Below the pieces are notes generated by a model that saw only the letters and a list, made by a program, of their open reading frames with translations, made no database searches and was not told the origin of the DNA. A program made the translations under genes and the position numbers. 64,000 nt of DNA from Rhodobacteraceae bacterium LNNU 3342 (GTDB taxonomy: Bacteria; Pseudomonadota; Alphaproteobacteria; Rhodobacterales; Rhodobacteraceae): the NCBI GenBank assembly GCA_008711135.1, contig VUAW01000002.1:1-64000 (forward strand), given 5' to 3'. The number at the start of each line of letters is the position of its first letter. The stretch's first letter is position 1. Positions 43,827-51,619 of this stretch are shown piece after piece.

Positions 43827-43849
43827 GGTTATCTATGGTTATCTATAAT
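43827..43849 (+). promoter_or_regulatory. Tandem repeat GGTTATCTAT x2 with a consensus -10 box, olsB/msrB gap
   Basis: GGTTATCTAT occurs at 43827-43836 and again directly at 43837-43846. The second copy runs into TATAAT at 43844-43849, a perfect -10 sequence about 40 bases before the msrB ATG. No clear -35 is present at the right distance, so an activator or an extended spacer may be used. The repeat also sits upstream of olsB on the other strand. Confidence 0.5.
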
Positions 43850-43887
43850 GGATGACTCTGACATCTTCAGCAGGAAAGTAAAGTCTC

Positions 43888-44283
43888 ATGCCTGACAAGA
43901 TCATCAAGAGCGACGCCGAATGGCGGGCCGAGCTTGATCCGCTGACCTATGAGGTGACGCGCCGCCACGGGACGGAACGCGCCTTCAGCAACGACAACTT
44001 CCCCAAGGAAGCCGGCACCTTCCGCTGCGCCTGCTGCGGCACGCCGCTCTTCGATCAGGAAACGAAGTATGAAAGCGGCAGCGGCTGGCCGTCCTTCTAT
44101 GCCCCGCTGGACAAAGAGGCGGTGGAGTTCCACGAAGACGTCAGCTATGGGATGCGCCGGACCGAGGTGCGCTGCGCCCGCTGCGAGGCGCATCTGGGCC
44201 ATGTCTTCCCGGACGGGCCGCAGCCCACGGGCCTGCGCTATTGCATGAACGGGGTCGCCCTGAAGTTCGAACCCGAATCCTGA
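43888..44283 (+). CDS. msrB: Peptide-methionine (R)-S-oxide reductase
   Basis: A cytoplasmic repair enzyme of 131 residues that reduces methionine-R-sulfoxide. The structural zinc site is Cys47/Cys50 and Cys96/Cys99 (CACC and CARC). The catalytic cysteine is Cys119 in [21 protein letters not shown] and GHVFPDGP are standard. GGAAAG precedes the ATG. It converges on bamE with 15 bases between. Confidence 0.97.
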   Translation: MPDKIIKSDAEWRAELDPLTYEVTRRHGTERAFSNDNFPKEAGTFRCACCGTPLFDQETKYESGSGWPSFYAPLDKEAVEFHEDVSYGMRRTEVRCARCEAHLGHVFPDGPQPTGLRYCMNGVALKFEPES

Positions 44284-44298
44284 ACCAGCCCGCGCGGA

Positions 44299-44754
44299 TC
44301 AGTTGATCAGCTGGTCCGCGCGCAGGTTGCCCAGGTTGCCCAGAAGCTGCGTCAGCACCCCCACCCCGCGGATGTTGGTTTCCGTCACGCGACGCGACAG
44401 CACCACAGCACGCCCGTCTTCCAGGCCAAAACGCTCGATGTTTTCTACCGTGCCGGAGGGCGCAAAACTGATGGCGACGACCTGGCGGTCGACTTCCTCG
44501 GGGGCGCGGGCGCCATAGTGCCGATAGCGGCTTTGCACATAGTACCACGCCGAATCCTGCAACAGCGCCGAAGAGGACGGACGCCCGATCACCTCGGCCA
44601 CCGTGTCGCGGGTGTCGCGTCCGACCTGGATCTGCGCGAGGTCGGTTTCCGTCGGCGTATAGCCATGGTTGCGGTAGATATTCGCGCAGGCTGCCGCCGA
44701 GAGGAGCGCAACCCCCGCGATCGCGCCGCGCGCTGCCCGTCCGAGCCTGCCCAT
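44299..44754 (-). CDS. bamE: BamE, outer-membrane protein assembly lipoprotein
   Basis: A protein of 151 residues with a lipoprotein-type signal (SAAACANIYRNHGY, lipidated Cys near residue 22; the lipobox is a loose version). The SmpA/OmlA fold shows IQVGRDTRDTVAEVIGRPSS and DSAWYYVQSRY, the normal BamE pattern. It supports the BamA beta-barrel insertion machine at the outer membrane. ATG 44754 was chosen, with a G-rich site upstream. A second ATG 33 bases earlier is possible. It is divergent from yceD. Confidence 0.9.
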   Translation of the reverse strand: MGRLGRAARGAIAGVALLSAAACANIYRNHGYTPTETDLAQIQVGRDTRDTVAEVIGRPSSSALLQDSAWYYVQSRYRHYGARAPEEVDRQVVAISFAPSGTVENIERFGLEDGRAVVLSRRVTETNIRGVGVLTQLLGNLGNLRADQLIN

Positions 44755-44854
44755 TCCGCCCCCTTGCCTTGCGTACCCAAGCCTCATATCTCCGATTACA
44801 GAAGCTTTGGCATCTGTTCAAGCCAAGGAACGTGACGCCAGACTAGGAGACCGC

Positions 44855-45427
44855 ATGACCGCCAGCTCTGCCCTGCCCTTTTCACACCCGCTGCGCGTCT
44901 CGGACCTGCCGGCGCGCAAGCCGACCCGCTTTGACCTGAGCCCCAGCGCGCCGGAACTTGCCGCCATCGCGGCCGAGATCGGGGCGGACAGCCTGCGGAA
45001 GGTGCGGCTTCAGGGCGAGCTTCGCCCGCTGGGCCGCACTGATTGGGAACTGGAGGCGAAACTTGCCGCCACGGTGGTGCAGCCCTGCGTCGTGACGCTG
45101 GCACCGGTCACCACCCGCCTGGACGAAAAGGTGGAACGTCGCTGGCTGCGCGACATGCCCGAACCCACGGGAGAAGAAGCCGAGATGCCCGAGGATGACA
45201 CGTCCGAACCCTTGGGCGCGGTGATCGACCTTGGCGTCGTCCTGACCGAGGCGCTGGCCCTTGCGCTGCCGCTTTATCCGCGGGCCGAAGGCGCAGAACT
45301 GGAGGAGGACGCCTTTACCGAACCTGGCAAGGCGCCCCTGCGCGACGAAGAGATCCGGCCTTTCGCCGGCCTCGCTTCTTTGCGCGACCGGCTTGCGAAT
45401 GACAACGACAAGGACGGAAACGAATAA
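44855..45427 (+). CDS. yceD: YceD/DUF177 protein
   Basis: A protein of 190 residues of the DUF177 family. PLRVSDLPARKPTRFDLSP and the later ATVVQPCVVTLAPVTTRLDEKVERRW contain the conserved Cys region. The C-terminus has the typical acidic segment followed by PFAGLASLRDRLAND. The ATG follows AGGAGA. YceD is encoded before rpmF in most proteobacteria and is linked to 23S rRNA accumulation. The order here is yceD-rpmF-plsX-fabH. Confidence 0.92.
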   Translation: MTASSALPFSHPLRVSDLPARKPTRFDLSPSAPELAAIAAEIGADSLRKVRLQGELRPLGRTDWELEAKLAATVVQPCVVTLAPVTTRLDEKVERRWLRDMPEPTGEEAEMPEDDTSEPLGAVIDLGVVLTEALALALPLYPRAEGAELEEDAFTEPGKAPLRDEEIRPFAGLASLRDRLANDNDKDGNE

Positions 45428-45454
45428 ACCCGGCTTGAGGGAGCGAGAAAACAC

Positions 45455-45482
45455 TTGCACCCGACCGAAATCCGAGTATGTT
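45455..45482 (+). promoter_or_regulatory. Candidate promoter of the rpmF-plsX-fabH operon
   Basis: TTGCAC at 45455-45460 and TATGTT at 45477-45482 are 16 bases apart, in the 160-base gap after yceD. A small hairpin (GGGGC-TCT-GCCCC, 45555-45567) lies in the resulting leader, before the rpmF site GAGG. Visual call only. Confidence 0.4.
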
Positions 45483-45587
45483 CCCGGCCTCGTTTGAAGC
45501 GTGGGTTTCTTGATGCGGCCCAACGGAATCCGTGTCTGAACTCTGAAAGAATCTGGGGCTCTGCCCCCCATAGCCCGAGGTTGTGAC

Positions 45588-45794
45588 ATGGCTGTCCCTC
45601 AGAACCGAGTAACGAAGTCCCGCCGTAACATGCGCCGTGCGCATGACGCGCTGGTGGCTGCGAACCCCAACGAATGCAGCAACTGCGGCGAACTGAAGCG
45701 CCCGCACCACGTCTGCGGCGCCTGCGGTCACTATGATGACCGTCAGGTCGTTGCCGTGACGAACGAAGTCGACCTCGACGAAGACGCGGCGTAA
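45588..45794 (+). CDS. rpmF: 50S ribosomal protein L32
   Basis: A protein of 68 residues. The basic start [20 protein letters not shown] and a zinc-ribbon of four cysteines ([18 protein letters not shown]) identify the zinc-binding form of L32. The acidic tail is common in Rhodobacterales. GAGG lies seven bases before the ATG. It is followed 21 bases later by plsX. Confidence 0.97.
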   Translation: MAVPQNRVTKSRRNMRRAHDALVAANPNECSNCGELKRPHHVCGACGHYDDRQVVAVTNEVDLDEDAA

Positions 45795-45815
45795 GCCTCG
45801 CGTCCGGCACCCCAG

Positions 45816-46922
45816 ATGATGGATACGCGTGATCCTCAGGGCAAGGGTGCGGGCCGCATCGTCATTTCCATCGACGCGATGGGCGGAGATCGCGGACCGG
45901 CGGCAGTTGTCGCCGGTATTGCGCATTCCGCGCACAAGAACCCGGACATCGGGTTCATCGTTCATGGCGACCAGGAAGAACTGACGCGGCTTATCCAGCG
46001 GCGCCGGGGTCTTGCCGAGCGTTGCGAACTTCGGCACGCGCCGCGGGCGGTGCAGATGCATGAAAAGCCCAGCCATGTCATGCGCCATGGCGAAGGCACT
46101 TCCATGTGGTCCACGATCGAGGCTGTCCGGAACAAGGAAGCCACGGTTGCCGTGTCCTGTGGCAACACGGGAGCGCTGATGGCGCTGTCGATGGTCCGGC
46201 TCCGCCGGCTGCCGGGCGTGAATCGGCCGGCGATCGCCTGCCTCTGGCCCTCGCGCAATCCCCATGGGTTCAACGTCATGCTGGACGTGGGCGCGGATAT
46301 CCGCGCCGATGCCGAGGACCTGCTGCAGTATGCGCTGATGGGCGCGGCCTATGCCCGCAACGGGCTGGCGCTGACCCGGCCCCGGGTCGGGCTGCTCAAT
46401 GTGGGCACCGAGGAACACAAGGGCCGGCCTGAGCTCAAGACCGCGGGCGAGATGATCGCTGCCGCAGCTCAGGCGGGCGGATATGAATATGTAGGCTATG
46501 TCGAGGGCGGCGATATTCCCGGCGCCCGCTGTGACGTCATCGTCACCGACGGCTACACCGGGAACATCGCGCTCAAGACCGGTGAAGGCACCGCCACACT
46601 GATCAGCGCGCTGCTGCGCGAGGCGTTTCAGAAAACGCCGCTGTCGAAGGTCGCGGCGCTGCTCGCCCTACCCTCTCTCAAGCGGTTGCAAAAGCGGATC
46701 GATCCGCGGCGGGTCAATGGCGGGGTCTTCCTTGGGCTGAACGGGACGGTGGTGAAATCACACGGTTCGGCAGACGAGACCGGTGTTTCGGCTGCCGTAA
46801 AGCTGGCGTTCAAGCTGGCACAATCGGGCTTCCAGGATCGGCTGGCGGCCCGGGTTGCATCCGCGGTTCAGTGCGGTCAGGATGCCGCCCTCAAGGAAAG
46901 CAGGAGTGGTGGGGCCTCATGA
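45816..46922 (+). CDS. plsX: Phosphate acyltransferase PlsX
   Basis: An enzyme of 368 residues that makes acyl-phosphate from acyl-ACP for phospholipid synthesis. The opening IVISIDAMGGDRGP, then SCGNTGALMALSM and VTDGYTGNIALKTGEG are diagnostic. The start at 45816 (ATGATG) has only a weak site. Translation may be coupled to rpmF just upstream. The stop overlaps the fabH start (ATGA). Acyl-phosphate then passes to the PlsY/PlsC route. Confidence 0.96.
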   Translation: MMDTRDPQGKGAGRIVISIDAMGGDRGPAAVVAGIAHSAHKNPDIGFIVHGDQEELTRLIQRRRGLAERCELRHAPRAVQMHEKPSHVMRHGEGTSMWSTIEAVRNKEATVAVSCGNTGALMALSMVRLRRLPGVNRPAIACLWPSRNPHGFNVMLDVGADIRADAEDLLQYALMGAAYARNGLALTRPRVGLLNVGTEEHKGRPELKTAGEMIAAAAQAGGYEYVGYVEGGDIPGARCDVIVTDGYTGNIALKTGEGTATLISALLREAFQKTPLSKVAALLALPSLKRLQKRIDPRRVNGGVFLGLNGTVVKSHGSADETGVSAAVKLAFKLAQSGFQDRLAARVASAVQCGQDAALKESRSGGAS

Positions 46923-47893
46923 CAATACGCGCTGTAGTTCGGGGCGTCGGCCACTACCTTCCCGAACGGGTCGTTCCGAACTCTGAATTCGAGGCCACGC
47001 TCGAGACCAGTGACGAATGGATTCGCAGCCGGTCGGGGATCGAGCGGCGCCATTTCGCCGCCGAAGGGGAGAACACCTCTGACCTCGGCACCAAGGCGGC
47101 GCAAGCGGCGCTGGACGATGCAGGGCTGACGGCTCAGGACATCGACGCAATCGTTCTGGCGACCTCTACCCCCGATTATACCTTCCCCTCGGTAGCGACG
47201 ATCGTGCAGGGCAACCTGGGCATGACCTCGGGCTTCGCCTTTGACGTGCAGGCTGTCTGCGCGGGCTTTGTCTTTGCCCTGTCGAATGCGAACGCGATGA
47301 TCCAGACCGGTCAGGCGCGCCGCGTGCTCGTCGTGGGCGCGGAAACCTTCAGCCGGATCATGGACTGGACCGACCGCGGCACCTGTGTCCTGTTTGGCGA
47401 CGGCGCCGGCGCGCTGGTGCTTGAGGCGCAGGAGGGGACGGGCGCGAATACCGACCGCGGCATCCTCTCGCTCGACCTGAACTCGGACGGGCGGCACCGG
47501 GACATCCTGTACGTGGACGGCGGCGTATCCAGCAACCAGAGCACGGGCGTCCTGCGGATGCAGGGCAAGGAAGTGTTCCGTCATGCCATCGAAAAACTGG
47601 CAGAGACCGCCCACACCGCTCTGGAGCGCGCAGGGCTGGGCGCTGAGGATGTGACCTGGATCGTGCCGCATCAGGCTAACCTGCGGATCATCAAGGGCAC
47701 GGCGCAGCGCATGGGCCTGGGGATGGACCGGGTGGTCGTGACGGTGCAGGACCACGGGAACACCTCTGCGGCGTCGATCCCGCTGGCGCTTTCGGTCGGT
47801 AAGCAGCGCGGCCAGATCAAGGAAGGCGACGTCATCGTCACCGAAGCGATCGGCGGCGGGCTCGCCTGGGGCTCTGTCGTCCTGCGCTGGTAG
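46919..47893 (+). CDS. fabH: 3-oxoacyl-ACP synthase III
   Basis: A condensing enzyme of 324 residues that starts fatty acid synthesis from acetyl-CoA and malonyl-ACP. The catalytic triad is Cys114 (QAVCAGFVF), His251 (VPHQANLRI) and Asn281 (DHGNTSAAS). The ATG at 46919 overlaps plsX by four bases. The C-terminal GGGLAWGSVVLRW is standard. Confidence 0.97.
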   Translation: MTIRAVVRGVGHYLPERVVPNSEFEATLETSDEWIRSRSGIERRHFAAEGENTSDLGTKAAQAALDDAGLTAQDIDAIVLATSTPDYTFPSVATIVQGNLGMTSGFAFDVQAVCAGFVFALSNANAMIQTGQARRVLVVGAETFSRIMDWTDRGTCVLFGDGAGALVLEAQEGTGANTDRGILSLDLNSDGRHRDILYVDGGVSSNQSTGVLRMQGKEVFRHAIEKLAETAHTALERAGLGAEDVTWIVPHQANLRIIKGTAQRMGLGMDRVVVTVQDHGNTSAASIPLALSVGKQRGQIKEGDVIVTEAIGGGLAWGSVVLRW

Positions 47894-47978
47894 CCGCCTA
47901 TGAGGCCCGTTTTATAACCCGTTGATATTGACAGGGGTTTTCGATTCTCCCATGTTTATTAAAACTTTGGGGGAGAAA

Positions 47979-48281
47979 ATGGGCGAAAAGACACTGACCC
48001 GCATGGATCTGAGTGAGGCCGTCTTCCGCGAAGTCGGCCTGTCGCGCAACGAATCCGCGCAACTGGTTGAGAGCGTTCTGCAGCACATGTCGGACGCGCT
48101 TGTTGCCGGGGAATCCGTCAAGATATCATCCTTCGGGACCTTCAGCGTCCGCGACAAGGCGGCGCGGGTCGGCCGGAACCCCAAGACGGGTGACGAGGTT
48201 CCGATCTCGCCGCGGCGCGTTCTGACGTTTCGTGCGTCGCATCTGATGAAGGACCGCGTGGCGGCAGGAAACAAGCGATAG
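47979..48281 (+). CDS. ihfA: Integration host factor subunit alpha
   Basis: A DNA-bending protein of 100 residues. The HU/IHF pattern includes [42 protein letters not shown] and the final [20 protein letters not shown] lies upstream of the ATG. Placement after fabH and before a MerR-type gene is conserved in Rhodobacterales. It heterodimerises with IhfB, encoded elsewhere. Confidence 0.96.
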   Translation: MGEKTLTRMDLSEAVFREVGLSRNESAQLVESVLQHMSDALVAGESVKISSFGTFSVRDKAARVGRNPKTGDEVPISPRRVLTFRASHLMKDRVAAGNKR

Positions 48282-48302
48282 GGCGGGACACTGGTCAAGA
48301 GC

Positions 48303-48962
48303 ATGGAAAAATCGCGCGAGGCCTTTCGCACCATCAGCGAGGTGGCCGAGTGGCTGAAGACACCGGCGCATGTGCTGCGCTTCTGGGAAAGCCGGTTCCC
48401 CGAGGTGCGGCCGATCAAGCGCGCCGGGGGCCGCCGCTATTACCGCCCGGCGGACATGGCGCTCTTGGCCGGGATCAAGAAGCTTCTGCATGACGAGGGA
48501 ATGACCATCCGCGGCGTGCAGAAGATCCTTTCCGAACAGGGTGTGAAGTTCGTGGCCGGGCTGGCTGATGTTCCAAGCGATGACGTCTTTGGCAGCCCTG
48601 CCCTGCACGGCGAACTTTGGGGCGTCTCCGGCAGCCCCGAAGATGAGGCTCCAATGATCCTCGACGCCGAGGATGACCGGACCCCGCGAGGCCCGGCCAA
48701 GATTGTGGTGCTGCCCAACCGTGCGCCGGTCGAACCACCTGCCGCAGAGAGCCCGGCAGAACCGGAACCACAGGACGATCCACAGCAGGACAATGCACAG
48801 CCGGCAGAGCCGCAGCAAAAAACCGCGAAGCGGGACGGAGGCGTGCCGGAACGGCTTGCCGTGCGCCTGCGAAGGCATCACGGACACCCGGTTCAGGACG
48901 TCGCGCGGCTGCGGGCGCTGCACGACCGGCTTGCCGCCCTGCGCGACCGGCTGGCGACCTGA
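48303..48962 (+). CDS. MerR-family transcriptional regulator
   Basis: A protein of 219 residues. The N-terminal winged helix ([20 protein letters not shown], then [16 protein letters not shown]) is of the MerR class. No cysteine-based metal site is visible. Residues about 125-185 form a Pro/Glu/Gln-rich low-complexity linker, and a basic helical end follows. It starts 22 bases after ihfA, a conserved neighbour. This housekeeping MerR has no known ligand. Confidence 0.9.
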   Translation: MEKSREAFRTISEVAEWLKTPAHVLRFWESRFPEVRPIKRAGGRRYYRPADMALLAGIKKLLHDEGMTIRGVQKILSEQGVKFVAGLADVPSDDVFGSPALHGELWGVSGSPEDEAPMILDAEDDRTPRGPAKIVVLPNRAPVEPPAAESPAEPEPQDDPQQDNAQPAEPQQKTAKRDGGVPERLAVRLRRHHGHPVQDVARLRALHDRLAALRDRLAT

Positions 48963-49051
48963 GCCGGCGAGCAAGGACTTTGGCGGGAATGTGAAAAATT
49001 CCACGCTTTGGGTCTTGCCCCCGCCGACAAAGCCGGTATGTATGCCCGCGT

Positions 49052-49129
49052 CGGGCCGTGGCGCAGCCTGGTTAGCGCGTCCGTCTGGGGGGCGGAAGGT
49101 CGCGAGTTCGAATCTCGCCGGCCCGACCA
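49052..49129 (+). tRNA. tRNA-Pro (GGG)
   Basis: The acceptor stem CGGGCCG pairs with CGGCCCG. The D-arm is GCGCAGCCTGGTTAGCGC. The anticodon loop CTGGGGG, in stem TCCGT/GCGGA, gives anticodon GGG. The T-arm is GCGAGTTCGAATCTCGC, and CCA is encoded at 49127-49129. Confidence 0.95.
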
Positions 49130-49137
49130 TCAAAGGA

Positions 49138-49167
49138 AACGCCCGTGGCAGCAATGCCGCGGGCGTT
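49138..49167 (+). terminator. Hairpin terminator after tRNA-Pro
   Basis: A 13-base-pair stem (49138-49150 with 49155-49167, one G-T pair) closes a GCAA tetraloop and is followed by a short pyrimidine run CCTCTATCT. It lies nine bases after the tRNA. Confidence 0.7.
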
Positions 49168-49200
49168 CCTCTATCTGCCGCGAAGAAAGGGCGTGGAACA

Positions 49201-50283
49201 TTGGACAAGATCGGCGTTCTTCCGGCACAAGACCTTAGAGCCATGACGGCCAAGGGCCAGATCCGGTGCGAGGCACCACTGGTCGCCGGGCAGGTTCAGC
49301 CCGCAAGCCTTGATCTTCGGCTTGGGCACGTGGCCTACCGCGTACGCGCCTCGTTCCTGGCGGGTGCTGGCCGCAGCGTTGTGGACCGGCTCGCGGAATT
49401 TGAGATGCACCGCGTCGACCTGCGCGAAGGGGCGGTGCTGGAAAAAGGCTGCGTCTACGTGGTGCCCCTGATGGAAAGCCTCGCCCTGCCCGAAACGGTG
49501 CAGGCGGTCGCGAATGCCAAAAGCTCGACCGGGCGGCTCGACCTGCTGACAAGGACGATCATCGACGGCGGCACCGAATTCGACCGCATCCCTGCAGGCT
49601 ATCACGGCCCGCTTTACGCTGAAATCTGCCCCCGATCCTTTTCCGTGCTGGCGCGAACGGGCATGCGGCTGAACCAGATCCGGTTCCGGCGCGGTCAGGC
49701 CGTGCTCGATGACCGGGCGCTGGAGGAGTTGCACGCCCGTGTGGGGCTGGTGAGTGGTGCGGCAGTGATCTCTGACGGGCTGGGTTTCTCGGTCGATCTG
49801 CGGCCCAGCGGGACCGACATGGTGGGCTGGCGGGCCAAGCCGCACACCGGCGTCATCGACCTGGACCGGATCGGCGCCTATGACCCGGCCGAGTTCTGGG
49901 AGGAACTGCGCGCCCGCGACGGGCAGATCATCCTCGACCCGGGTGCATTCTACATTCTGGTGAGCCGGGAGGCCGTGCACATCCCGCCCACCCATGCTGC
50001 TGAGATGGCGCCCTACCTTGCCATGGTGGGCGAATTCCGTGTGCACTATGCAGGCTTCTTCGATCCCGGCTTTGGTCACGCGGCAGCGGGCGGCGCGGGG
50101 TCACGCGGCGTGCTGGAGGTGCGCTGCCACGAGGCGCCCTTTGTCCTTGAACACGGGCAGGTGGTCGGGCGGCTGGTCTATGAGACAATGGCTGAGGTTC
50201 CAGACACGCTCTACGGCGCGGGTATCGCCTCGAATTATCAGGGGCAAGGGCTCAAGCTGTCGAAGCACTTTCGCGCGGCGTGA
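49201..50283 (+). CDS. dcd: 2'-deoxycytidine 5'-triphosphate deaminase, two-domain form
   Basis: A protein of about 360 residues, nearly twice the usual Dcd length, with two dUTPase-like domains. The first has VQPASLDLRLG, AKSSTGRLDLL and GYHGPLYAEI. The second has FSVDLRPSG, FDPGFG and RGVLEVRCHEAPFVLEHGQV. The best start is TTG 49201 after AAAGGG, because the conserved IGVLPAQDLRAM must be included. A much longer upstream frame runs through the tRNA and MerR gene and is rejected. It supplies dUMP precursors by deaminating dCTP. The 3' end overlaps the convergent P450 gene by 32 bases. Confidence 0.88.
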   Translation: MDKIGVLPAQDLRAMTAKGQIRCEAPLVAGQVQPASLDLRLGHVAYRVRASFLAGAGRSVVDRLAEFEMHRVDLREGAVLEKGCVYVVPLMESLALPETVQAVANAKSSTGRLDLLTRTIIDGGTEFDRIPAGYHGPLYAEICPRSFSVLARTGMRLNQIRFRRGQAVLDDRALEELHARVGLVSGAAVISDGLGFSVDLRPSGTDMVGWRAKPHTGVIDLDRIGAYDPAEFWEELRARDGQIILDPGAFYILVSREAVHIPPTHAAEMAPYLAMVGEFRVHYAGFFDPGFGHAAAGGAGSRGVLEVRCHEAPFVLEHGQVVGRLVYETMAEVPDTLYGAGIASNYQGQGLKLSKHFRAA

Positions 50284-51619
50284 CGCGCAGCCAGATGCCA
50301 TCACGCGCGCGGACGGTCAGGTAGGCGACGGGCACCGGTTCTCGCCCCGGGACTGTTTCGAACCGCAGGGCGCGGAGCAGCATCGCCAGCAGCAGCACAC
50401 CTTCGACCATCGCAAAACCCGCGCCGGTGCAGACGCGGGGACCGGATGAAAACGGCAGGTATGCCTCCCTCGCACACTGGCGCCCTTCCTGGGTCTGCCA
50501 GCGTTCCGGATCAAAGTCGTGGGGGCGGTCCCAGATCCGCTCGTGCCGGTGCAGGTGCCACGGCGAGAGGACGAATTGCGATCCCTTGCGGATGTCGCGG
50601 TCGCGGAAGCGTTCCGGGCATTTCCCCTCCCGCACCATCATCGGGACGGGCGGGTAAAGGCGCAGCGTTTCGCGGAACACGTCGCGGATGAACTTGAGCC
50701 GCCCGATGTCTGAAAATTCTGGCGCGTCGGGCAGCGCCGCAGCTTCCTGTGCAGCGCGTTCCTGCACCTCCGGGAACATCGCCAGCAGGTGCAGCGCCCA
50801 GCCGAGCGCTGAGGCGCTGGTTTCATGCCCAGCCAGGAAGAAGATCGCCACCTGATCGACCATCTCCTCGGTCGTGAAGCGTTCGCCGGTCAGCGGGTCG
50901 GCGGTGGTCATGATCTTGGTGGCCAGATCGTCGGGCGCAGTGCCCTGCAGGATCTCTTCCATCCGCGCGGCGGTGAGGCGGGTGATGAGGTCGCGGATCG
51001 ACCGCGCCGCTTGCCGCGTCCGGCGGCGGTGCGGCCGGGGCAGCCAGCGGGGCAGCGGGATCAGCCCCGCCAGGTTCAGCAGCGGCTGCGTGCGCTGGTA
51101 GTCCCGGAATTCCGAAAAAACCCGGGCCGCGATCTCATGTTCAATTGGGATCGAAAAGAGCGTCCGGAAGATCACGTCAGCGGCGGCGTGGCTGGCTTCT
51201 GCCTCGACTTCCATCACGCCAGTATGGGCGGAAAACCTGGTCACGGCCGCCTGGGCCGCAGCCAGCATCGCCGGGTAGGTGTCCCGCAGGCGTCCGCCTT
51301 CGAACGCTGGGTCGATGATGCGGCGCTGGCGCTTCCAGACCTCGCCATTGGTGACGAAGACGGAATTGCCCAGCAGCGGGCGCAGCCCCTCGCCCACGCG
51401 GCTGGATTTGGGGAAGTCGTCGGGCCGTTCGTTCAGCACGATGCGCAGCAACTCAGGCTGGTTGAGCGTGTAGCTACGGAAGAAGGGCGTGCGCATTTCT
51501 GCCATCCAAGCGCGATAGAGACGCGCGGGCTGCGCCGACAGAATGTCTTGCTGGAACAGGCGCAGGTACCGCCACAGCGATACGTGATCCGGGCGCGGCT
51601 GCGGCTTGGGTGGCAGCAT
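50252..51619 (-). CDS. Cytochrome P450
   Basis: A haem-thiolate monooxygenase of 455 residues. The I-helix motif is AGHETSA, the ExxR pair is in FRETLRLYPP, and the haem loop is FSSGPRVCTGAG with the Cys ligand. There is no signal peptide or reductase fusion, so a separate ferredoxin/reductase is needed. None is encoded nearby. The start overlaps by one base the stop of a membrane alpha/beta hydrolase gene, so both act together. The motifs resemble bacterial CYPs that hydroxylate fatty acids or terpenoids. The substrate is unknown. Confidence 0.93.
   Translation of the reverse strand: MLPPKPQPRPDHVSLWRYLRLFQQDILSAQPARLYRAWMAEMRTPFFRSYTLNQPELLRIVLNERPDDFPKSSRVGEGLRPLLGNSVFVTNGEVWKRQRRIIDPAFEGGRLRDTYPAMLAAAQAAVTRFSAHTGVMEVEAEASHAAADVIFRTLFSIPIEHEIAARVFSEFRDYQRTQPLLNLAGLIPLPRWLPRPHRRRTRQAARSIRDLITRLTAARMEEILQGTAPDDLATKIMTTADPLTGERFTTEEMVDQVAIFFLAGHETSASALGWALHLLAMFPEVQERAAQEAAALPDAPEFSDIGRLKFIRDVFRETLRLYPPVPMMVREGKCPERFRDRDIRKGSQFVLSPWHLHRHERIWDRPHDFDPERWQTQEGRQCAREAYLPFSSGPRVCTGAGFAMVEGVLLLAMLLRALRFETVPGREPVPVAYLTVRARDGIWLRVTPRESASTA

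Noticed and set aside
45555-45567. Hairpin GGGGC-TCT-GCCCC before rpmF as a terminator
   Set aside because: The stem has only five pairs, no U-run follows, and it lies directly before an essential gene. It may be only a leader structure.
48673-49200. Upstream extension of the dcd frame through the MerR gene and tRNA
   Set aside because: It would read through a tRNA and a terminator hairpin. The conserved protein begins at the TTG 49201.
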